DNA from: CAZJLP01 sp964546955 | Lineage (GTDB): Bacteria; Verrucomicrobiota; Verrucomicrobiia; Opitutales; Opitutaceae | Reading direction: 5' to 3' | Assembly (NCBI GenBank): GCA_964546955.1 | Contig: CAZJLP010000031.1 | Coordinates: forward strand, 1-59,042 | DNA length: 59,042 bases | Shown here: positions 50,283-56,281 of the stretch, in pieces | Position numbering within the stretch: position 1 is the first letter of the stretch | Layout of the letters: each line of letters opens with the position of its first letter | Made by a program: the position numbers and the translations under genes | Notes under the pieces: model-generated | What the model saw: the letters and a program-made list of their open reading frames with translations, nothing else | Database searches by the model: none | What the model was told of the DNA's origin: nothing

Positions 50283-51205
50283 AGGGCAGGCAAAGGTCCG
50301 ATCGCTTTCTCGAGAAACGACGTCGTGCTGCGAACTTCGAAGATGGGGACTCCGCTCTCGAGCAAAAGCGGGTGGAAATCGGAGAAGAATCGGTCTGCGT
50401 CGAGCCATTGGACGTGAAGCAGGCCGTCTTCGGCCGCGATTTCGCAGCCGCGCAACAGGTTTCGGTCGAAAAAGAAACGCGCGAGTTTTTGCGGGGATTC
50501 GCAGCGAAACGTGGTGGCTTCGGGCCAGCGCCGACGGGCGTCCTCCGACGCGGCTTCATTGGTGGATCGTGGGATGCGACCCCAGCGAAAGAGCAGGAAT
50601 CGACTGCATAGCGCTTCGAGGTCGTGCAGGAGATGGCTCGAAATCAGGATGCTGGTGCCTTCGCGGCTCAATTCTCTCAGCACGTTGCTGAATTCCTCGC
50701 GTCCCATCGGATCGAGGCCGTTCATGGGCTCGTCGAGGATCACGAGATCGGGCCGATGCAGCAGGCATTGGGCGAGTTTCACCCGCTGGCGCATGCCCTT
50801 CGACAGCTCCGTAAGCTTCTTTTTCCAGTGCTCCGGCTGCAGCTTGACCCGGCCGAGAATCTCGATTCCCCTTTCGCGCGCGCTGGACGCGGGAAGGCCC
50901 GAGATCATTCCCAGCGCGACCAGCCAATCGAGAGGACGCAGAGAGGGCACGGTTTCGCTTTCCGGGCAGTAGGCGAGACGAGCGAGGACCGCGGGGTTCC
51001 TCCAGGGCGTTTCGCCGAAAACGCGCAAAGAGCCCGAGCTGGGCTTGATCTGACCGGTCAGCAGGCGAAATAGGGTGGTTTTGCCGGCCCCGTTGGGTCC
51101 GACGATTCCCGTAATGCCCGGCTCGATACAGAAGTTCACGTTGTTCAGTCCGAGGACCACCCCGTAGAACCGGCTGAGGTTTTCTGCTTCGACGATCGCG
51201 TTCAT
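50279..51205 (-). CDS. ABC transporter ATP-binding protein B
   Basis: A 308-residue nucleotide-binding subunit: Walker A GPNGAGKTT (about 39-47), signature ELSKGMRQRVKLAQ, Walker B LVILDEPMNGLDP and the switch His in ISSHLLHDLE. A C-terminal extension of about 85 residues (from WPEATTFRCE) resembles the ABC-2 exporter ATPases of the drug/polymer group. Its start overlaps the stop of permease A by 4 bases (ATGA), so the genes are translationally coupled. Energises export through permease B and perhaps A. Confidence 0.93.
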   Translation of the reverse strand: MNAIVEAENLSRFYGVVLGLNNVNFCIEPGITGIVGPNGAGKTTLFRLLTGQIKPSSGSLRVFGETPWRNPAVLARLAYCPESETVPSLRPLDWLVALGMISGLPASSARERGIEILGRVKLQPEHWKKKLTELSKGMRQRVKLAQCLLHRPDLVILDEPMNGLDPMGREEFSNVLRELSREGTSILISSHLLHDLEALCSRFLLFRWGRIPRSTNEAASEDARRRWPEATTFRCESPQKLARFFFDRNLLRGCEIAAEDGLLHVQWLDADRFFSDFHPLLLESGVPIFEVRSTTSFLEKAIGPLPAL

Positions 51206-52191
51206 TCGTTGCGGATTTTACGGAAGAAAATCAAGGAGCTCAGCACAACCATGACGCTCAATCCCACTAACGAGCCTTGAAAGTCGGTCGCTTGGGTGGC
51301 CGCGCCCGTGGTGACCATCTCGGCTGCAAATTCCCGATCGAATAACGGCAGCTTTGATCCGGCTTCGTTCAGGATGTCGGAAACCTGGAAGACGCCTTTC
51401 CGGAGTTCGCCCAGATCGTGGGTGAAACTCGCCCGGCGCAGCCATTCCGGAGTGTCGTCGAAAAGCGCGACAAAACCCGCGACAAGCCACAGGCCGATCC
51501 AGACCGAGATCGTGTTTCGCGACGCGCGAAAGAGCGCGGAAACACCGAGGCCGATCGCGGCCAGGACGGCGAGCGCGATACCGTTATAGGTGAGCGCGCG
51601 CAGGAAAGGATCGACCGAATAGACCAGGAAGTCTTTGCCCCCCGCCAGGAGCAGGCTGAGCAGCCATCCGGCGACGAGGGGGCCGGTCCATACAAGCGCC
51701 AGCAAAGCGACAATGATGCCCAATTTTCCCAACAGGTAGTCGGTGGTGGTCAAAGGGCGGGCGAGATAGATCGTGAGGGCGTTCGACGCCCGGTCCCGCG
51801 TGACCAGGCGCGGAATGATCAGGGTGAGGCCGATCAGGCTCAGATAAAACCCCACGAACGACTGCAGCCAGAAAAGCAGGGTATAAAGACCTTTGATACA
51901 AATGTCGGGATAGAGGAGGATGAGGCCGCCGAGCGCCGACGCGAGGGCTTGCGCCCGGGGACCCATCCGTGCCGCCACCGTTTCCAGCCAGCCGCCGGTC
52001 GCCACGGACTGACTGAAGATGAAGAGAGTGGCGGCGATCGCCGCCGCGGCCGCCCAGCCGACGAAAAGGACGGTCCGGAAAAAGCGGAGTCTCATCAATT
52101 GGCGCACACCCAGTGAAACGATGACCCAGCGACGATGCCAGATGCCCTTCGGCGCGGCGCGCCATCTGCTGAGATCAAGTGCGGTTTCCAT
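51202..52191 (-). CDS. ABC-2 type transporter permease A
   Basis: 329 residues from the ATG at 52191, which overlaps the end of the ATPase A gene by 17 bases. Six predicted helices, with VTRDRASNALTIYLARPLTTTDYLLGKLG as the ABC-2 cytoplasmic motif, close to NosY-like permeases. A large extracytoplasmic segment (about 240-310, with LRRASFTHDLGELRKGVFQ) precedes the last helix. It probably works with ATPase A. The pairing of two ATPase/permease sets in one overlapping operon suggests a heteromeric exporter or two sequential steps. Confidence 0.85.
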   Translation of the reverse strand: METALDLSRWRAAPKGIWHRRWVIVSLGVRQLMRLRFFRTVLFVGWAAAAAIAATLFIFSQSVATGGWLETVAARMGPRAQALASALGGLILLYPDICIKGLYTLLFWLQSFVGFYLSLIGLTLIIPRLVTRDRASNALTIYLARPLTTTDYLLGKLGIIVALLALVWTGPLVAGWLLSLLLAGGKDFLVYSVDPFLRALTYNGIALAVLAAIGLGVSALFRASRNTISVWIGLWLVAGFVALFDDTPEWLRRASFTHDLGELRKGVFQVSDILNEAGSKLPLFDREFAAEMVTTGAATQATDFQGSLVGLSVMVVLSSLIFFRKIRNE

Positions 52192-53191
52192 CGGGGGAGG
52201 TGGCGAGCGATTTGAGGAACAACTCGTGGAGCGCATTCGGATTCGCGATGATTTCGGCGGGCGGAAGCTTGTGCTGACGCATGAGTTCGAGGGCCCACTC
52301 AATCGATTCGTACTGGGACTCGACCCGCAAACGCCCGTTGGACAGCCGTTCCACGCGCAATCCGGCTTGGGTGAAAGCCGCGGCAAAACGATCGCCTTCG
52401 CCGACCGGCGCGAACTCGACCGTGCGCCGATGGCGGCTTTTCAAGCCGACAATGCTGTCGTGTTCGAGCACGCGTCCGTTGCCGATGATGATGACCCGGT
52501 CGCAGATGCGTTCGATGTCCGGCAGAATGTGCGAGGAAATGACGATGCTCGTACCCAGTTCGGAGTAGAGAGCGCCGATGAGTTTAAGAATGTGCTCCCG
52601 GCCGGAGGGATCGAGTCCGTTGGTGGGTTCGTCCAGGAATACGATCTTCGGATCGTGCACGAGGGCCTGCGCGAGCTTGGTGCGCTGTCGCATGCCGGTA
52701 GAATAGGTGTCGATCGGCCGGTAACGCTCCTGGCCCATGCCCACGAGGTCGAGGATTTCATGGGCTCGTTGGCGCGCTTGCCGGAAGGTCATACCGGAAA
52801 GTTGGCCGCAGTACGTCACGTACTCGCAACCGACCATTCCGCTGATGTGGCAATCTTGTTCCGGACTATACCCGACTTTCTCCCGCGAGGAGCGATTGCC
52901 TTCTTTGATGTCGCAGCCGAGGACCTTGGCCGATCCGGACGTGGGGGTCTCCAGGTTCAGCAGGCATTTGATGAACGTGCTTTTGCCGGCGCCGTTCGGA
53001 CCGAGCAGCCCGATGGTGCCCGGCGGCACCTGCAAGGTGACATCGTCGAGCGCGCGCTGGGTTCCGTACGTCTTGCACAAGCGCTGTGCATCGATGATGA
53101 AGTCGCCGGACGAACCAGAATCGACGGCGGAAATCGCACGCGCGGATTCAGGCAACGGCGGAGGCTGGGCTGGCAAAATGGGCGGGTTCAA
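52175..53191 (-). CDS. ABC transporter ATP-binding protein A
   Basis: About 338 residues from a TTG at 53191; the frame is open far upstream (to 53932) but that stretch overlaps the anti-sigma gene and a repeat, so a start near here is likely though not certain. After a Pro-rich leader, the ATPase has Walker A GPNGAGKST, signature YSTGMRQRTKLAQ, Walker B IVFLDEPTNGLDP and the switch ISSHILPDIERI. A C-terminal domain (from RRTVEFAPVGEGDRF) has the ABC-2 exporter regulatory fold. It is the first gene of the four-gene ABC set. Confidence 0.9.
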   Translation of the reverse strand: MNPPILPAQPPPLPESARAISAVDSGSSGDFIIDAQRLCKTYGTQRALDDVTLQVPPGTIGLLGPNGAGKSTFIKCLLNLETPTSGSAKVLGCDIKEGNRSSREKVGYSPEQDCHISGMVGCEYVTYCGQLSGMTFRQARQRAHEILDLVGMGQERYRPIDTYSTGMRQRTKLAQALVHDPKIVFLDEPTNGLDPSGREHILKLIGALYSELGTSIVISSHILPDIERICDRVIIIGNGRVLEHDSIVGLKSRHRRTVEFAPVGEGDRFAAAFTQAGLRVERLSNGRLRVESQYESIEWALELMRQHKLPPAEIIANPNALHELFLKSLATSPDGNRT

Positions 53192-53304
53192 TCGAGGGCG
53201 GGCAAAAAAATTCAGTCGACTCGTACTCCCTACACGCGGACGGGCTGTAGGGTTACAGAAATCGAAAGAAATGCACGAATGTCTTTTTGCGCCAGGGGAC
53301 GTGC

Positions 53305-53472
53305 TTGGGAATGTGGCGAGAGAAAGTGAAAGGTGGAGCCCGCAGTTCCCGGCGGGCTGTTGAGCGTTGGTGTGCTCCCAACGTCGCGCCAAAACAATCC
53401 CGCACGCGCGGGATTCCAACACTTTGCGGCGGACCGGCTGCGCTCTCAGCGCAGGACCGGCCACATTCCCAA
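53305..53472. mobile_element. 168-bp MITE-like element with inner palindromes
   Basis: Exact 13-bp inverted ends TTGGGAATGTGGC (53305-53317) and its complement (53460-53472) bound a unit that contains three further hairpins: CGTTGG/CCAACG (53365-53370, 53378-53383), a perfect AATCCCGC/GCGGGATT palindrome (53396-53415), and CCGG..TGCGCT/AGCGCAGG..CCGG (53434-53460). No transposase lies inside and no clear target duplication was seen. It occupies most of the 355-bp gap between the anti-sigma gene and the ABC operon and may end one transcript or alter the next. Confidence 0.6.
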
Positions 53473-53546
53473 ACTGCCGCTGTAACGTATAGCAAGAGCG
53501 ATAAAACCAAGTTCGGGCTCTCGGCTCCTCGCTTTGCCGTGCACCC

Positions 53547-54029
53547 TCACCGCGTCGGCGCGGGATCGTCGACCGCCCAGACCACGAGCCAGCCGCTGCT
53601 GTTGTCGACGTAAACCATCGAGGCGGCCGCCGTTGGCACCTCCACGAAATCCGCTCGCGCTTGCGCCAACTGACTCGGTTGTGGCGCGGGTGTGGCGTCC
53701 TGGGTCGAACGAAAGCTGAAGGCGATGGCAAGGGCGGCGGCCAATCCGACGGGCACTGTCCAGCGCAGGGAGAACCGCGCGAATTGGCTCGTGCGCGCCG
53801 CCTCCTGGCGGATCTCGCGGCGGATATCCTGCCAGGCGCGTTCGACATCAGGCACCGGTGCACGCTGCGAGATGGCCGCCACGTGTGCCATCTGCGAGGC
53901 GAGCGCCGTCCGGGCCCGCTGGCACGCCGCACATGCTCCGACGTGAGCCTCGAAGGCGGCGCGCTCCCCTGAGGAGAGCGCGCCGTCTCGTTCGGCGGAA
54001 AGAAGCGATTGAGCAGTGCGGCAGTTCAC
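53547..54029 (-). CDS. Zinc-finger (ZAS) anti-sigma factor 1
   Basis: 160 residues from a GTG at 54029. The N-terminal zinc domain carries CRTAQSLLSAERDGALSSGERAAFEAHVGACAACQ as its core, with the HxxxCxxC signature clear (HVGACAAC). One membrane helix follows at about 91-108 (TVPVGLAAALAIAFSF), leaving a short extracytoplasmic tail. It belongs to the family that holds ECF sigma factors inactive. It lies three genes downstream of sigma 1 and is its probable partner, although the exported His-rich protein gene lies between. Confidence 0.85.
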   Translation of the reverse strand: MNCRTAQSLLSAERDGALSSGERAAFEAHVGACAACQRARTALASQMAHVAAISQRAPVPDVERAWQDIRREIRQEAARTSQFARFSLRWTVPVGLAAALAIAFSFRSTQDATPAPQPSQLAQARADFVEVPTAAASMVYVDNSSGWLVVWAVDDPAPTR

Positions 54030-54057
54030 GACGAAAGCGAAGAGAGGGGGACCTCAG

Positions 54058-54444
54058 TTAGCGACGGCTGACATGGCCGCCGTGGTGACCATGGCCATGG
54101 TCGCGGCTCGTGTCGACCCAGACGCGATCCGTGCGATAGGTGTAGTGGCCCCGCACATGCGTGCGCACTTCGTGACCCCAGCGATCGCGGCTGACGATCC
54201 AGCGAGAAGGGACCCAAACCTTGACCGAGACATCCTTCCAATAACCTCGCGGAGCGACATGGTGATGGTGGTGACCATGACCCCGACCGCGATGATGGTC
54301 TTCCACCACAATGACCGGAGGGGGAGGGGGCGTGCCGATGTTGACCCGGATCTTGAAATCGGTTCCGGCATTCGCGGTGGTCGCGAGACCGGCCAGGCCG
54401 CTCAAGGCGGCGACGACAGAAGCGAGAACGAGTTTGGTATTCAT
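54058..54444 (-). CDS. Exported histidine-rich protein
   Basis: 128 residues with a signal peptide (LVLASVVAALSGLAGLATTANA). The mature protein has a Pro run (GTPPPPPV), a His cluster (RGHGHHHHH), a Tyr/Trp/Val-rich centre (YWKDVSVKVWVPSRWIVSRDRWG) with PxxW elements, and a C-terminal His/Gly tail (DHGHGHHGGH). About one in six residues is His, so binding of nickel, copper or zinc is likely. It lies 28 bases upstream of the anti-sigma gene and downstream of sigma 1 and another exported protein. It might be an envelope metal-stress protein or the sensor of the sigma 1 system; no named family was recognised. Confidence 0.65.
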   Translation of the reverse strand: MNTKLVLASVVAALSGLAGLATTANAGTDFKIRVNIGTPPPPPVIVVEDHHRGRGHGHHHHHVAPRGYWKDVSVKVWVPSRWIVSRDRWGHEVRTHVRGHYTYRTDRVWVDTSRDHGHGHHGGHVSRR

Positions 54445-54499
54445 GGGAATGAAGGTGGGTTCAATCCCTGTGACGAAACCCGCCTCTCATTTATTCATT

Positions 54500-54570
54500 C
54501 CCCGCTAACAAGATTTATAAGATACTTATTGATAAAATGATACGATATTCGTTTTTCAAACGAAAACGAT
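54500..54570 (-). promoter_or_regulatory. AT-rich stretch, possible promoter of the His-rich protein gene
   Basis: A sharply AT-rich segment in an otherwise GC-rich locus, about 60-125 bases upstream of the His-rich gene's ATG. On the minus strand it reads TATCAATAAGTATCTTATAAA, with TATAAA as a possible -10. A short hairpin (54549-54555 with 54563-54569) may end the preceding gene. Evidence is compositional only. Confidence 0.35.
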
Positions 54571-54622
54571 GCGTTTCTTCCGATATTCGCGTCCACTGGT
54601 GTCCCTTCGCGGTCGGTCTTCT

Positions 54623-55066
54623 TCACTCCGCGATCAGAATCACCGCCCACACTTCCCCTTCTTTCCCGCTCGGCGGGCCGCCGAGGATCGCCGGCACTCC
54701 CGCGCGAAGAGTCAAACCGGTATTCATTTGCGTGCGCTCACCGGTCTGCCAGGCCACGCGCAGCTTGATCGCTTTTCCCTCCGACGGGGTTGCTTCGAGC
54801 TGCAGGCTGTGGCCTTGGCCGAGGGCGAGCTGGCTTCTCGCTCCCGCCGCCACCCGTCCCGAGCCTTCTCCCGCCAGGCGATAGCTCTCGAAACGCAGGA
54901 TGCGCCGGAGATTGGGTTCGTAGGCCGCCAGCCGCGGATCCGATTCCCCCTTGTCGTTTGAAGCAAGCACGAGCAACGCGCGCACGGCCGAATCCGCACG
55001 CACGGCGGTCGCACCCGCGATCGCGAAGGTGGCGACGAGTAATAAGGTCGAGAGGACTATTCGCAT
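54623..55066 (-). CDS. Exported protein of unknown function
   Basis: 147 residues from the ATG at 55066 (GGAG lies upstream; the longer frame to 55141 lies inside the sigma gene). Signal peptide IVLSTLLLVATFAIAGATAVRA. The mature part has RALLVLASNDKGESDPRLAAYEPNLRRILRFESYRL, then beta strands (GAGSRLALGQG-like and EVWAVILIAE at the end). Its first 10 bases overlap the end of sigma 1, so translational coupling is likely. I recognise no family; a periplasmic or outer-envelope role is inferred from the signal peptide and context. Confidence 0.65.
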   Translation of the reverse strand: MRIVLSTLLLVATFAIAGATAVRADSAVRALLVLASNDKGESDPRLAAYEPNLRRILRFESYRLAGEGSGRVAAGARSQLALGQGHSLQLEATPSEGKAIKLRVAWQTGERTQMNTGLTLRAGVPAILGGPPSGKEGEVWAVILIAE

Positions 55067-55677
55067 GGGAGATCTCCAAGTTTTTGCGCCAGTTGGCGGC
55101 GCGCGTTGAATAAGCGGGACATGACGGTGCCCGTGCGGCACTTCAAGGTGCGGGCAATTTCTTCGTAGGACAAACCTTCAACTTCACGCAGCGCAAGCAC
55201 CGCCTGATGTTTGGGCGGAAGGGACGCGATCGCACGCTCGAAACGCTGCTCGTTCTCCGTCCGTTCCATCCGATCGCGGGGACCGGAATCGGGGGAGGGG
55301 GGCTCGATGCTTTCACCGGTTTCCTCATTCACCAGAAACGGCAGGAAACGTTCGAACCACCGACGTTGCCTGCGCAGGTGATCGATCGCTCTTCTCGTGG
55401 CAACGGCATAGAGCCAGGTGGAAAAGCGCGATTCGGCCCGGTAGTTCTTCAAATTCTGCCAAACGGCGACCCAGACTTCCTGGGTCACGTCGCGAGCATC
55501 GTGCTCGTTGCGGGTCACCGCCAAGACCCGGCGGAACACCTGTTCGTAGTGGGTGCGCACGACTTCGCCGAAGGCTGCCTCGTCGCCCGTTTGAGCCCGG
55601 CGGATGAGGTCGAGCTCGGCTATGGTGGATTCAGAGTCGGTGCGTTCAGCCACGGTCGGTAACAGACTGGCGACCAC
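55057..55677 (-). CDS. ECF-type RNA polymerase sigma factor (sigma 1)
   Basis: 206 residues from a GTG at 55677; the frame runs to 55806, but the first 43 residues are Gly/Ala-rich and unlike sigma factors. Region 2 contains LRKAQTGDEAAFGEV-like and VTQEVWVAVWQNLKNYRAESRFSTWLYAVATRRAIDHLRRQ, region 4 LPPKHQAVLALREVEGLSYEEIARTLKCRTGTVMSRLFNAR. Typical of the ECF group. Overlaps the exported protein gene by 10 bases. Presumably activates the downstream locus, including the His-rich protein, and is held by the ZAS anti-sigma factor. Confidence 0.92.
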   Translation of the reverse strand: MVASLLPTVAERTDSESTIAELDLIRRAQTGDEAAFGEVVRTHYEQVFRRVLAVTRNEHDARDVTQEVWVAVWQNLKNYRAESRFSTWLYAVATRRAIDHLRRQRRWFERFLPFLVNEETGESIEPPSPDSGPRDRMERTENEQRFERAIASLPPKHQAVLALREVEGLSYEEIARTLKCRTGTVMSRLFNARRQLAQKLGDLPCE

Positions 55678-56281
55678 AATGGCGTGTTCCCGCGCGCCTA
55701 CAAGCCCGCCAAAGGGAGCAGCGAGGGCGGACCCTGCGCCTGCCCTCGCTGCAAACAACCCAGTTCCAAAACCCCTGGAACGAACGCCGGTAGAGTTGTC
55801 GCACATGCGCGCGACTTCCAGGGCGCAACGGTAACAGGCTCGTTACCACGGGCGGCCATGTATTCGAAAAAAAAGACACCCGTTTCGGTGCGGTCCCGTT
55901 CGATGCCACCGCATGGAACCACAAATCGGACTCGGTTGCATTCCTTCGCGAGCCCCGAACGGGCCGGTGGGCAGGAGAAAAGCGCCTTTCGACAATCAAT
56001 GGCGGGAGTAAAACTTAACCCGGGCTTGCAACGATGTGAATTACTCGAGACGCGGACTTTCTTGATTATAGTTGTGACGTGGATACAGCATTCCAAAGTT
56101 GTTTGCGTCGCGATAGCACGGTCACGTGTCCCAAGAAGATGTGACACATGATGACATTTGTCATCACCACATTCATTCGAGAAAATATGTTTGTGTGCGT
56201 CGGACAGGTTTTGGAATTTCCCCCGTCCCCCTAATCCCCCGTCAGTGCTGCCAAGCCTGTACTAACCAACCTAACACCGCT
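55678..56281. other. Divergent intergenic region between sigma 1 and the TonB-dependent receptor
   Basis: A 604-bp stretch without a convincing gene, apart from short unreal frames. It carries the promoters of the leftward sigma 1 gene and the rightward receptor. Composition drops in GC between about 56040 and 56220, and a perfect palindrome is present at 56149-56166. No riboswitch or RNA gene was recognised. Confidence 0.5.
56149..56166. promoter_or_regulatory. Perfect 18-bp palindrome upstream of the TonB-dependent receptor
   Basis: TGATGACA and TGTCATCA, exact complements with TT between them, lie about 116 bases upstream of the receptor ATG. Symmetry, length and AT-rich surroundings suit a dimeric transcription factor site. 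Just upstream a second half-like GTGACACATGATGACA is seen. No regulator can be named. Confidence 0.5.

Noticed and set aside
52175..53932. 585-codon version of ABC ATPase A
   Set aside because: The first about 245 codons overlap the anti-sigma gene antiparallel to nothing and the repeat element, are Arg/Ser-rich, and have no homology to ABC proteins. A start near 53191 fits better.
56140..56157. TGTGACACATGATGACA as a CRP site
   Set aside because: It only partly fits TGTGA-N6-TCACA. The neighbouring perfect palindrome at 56149-56166 is a better description of the symmetry.
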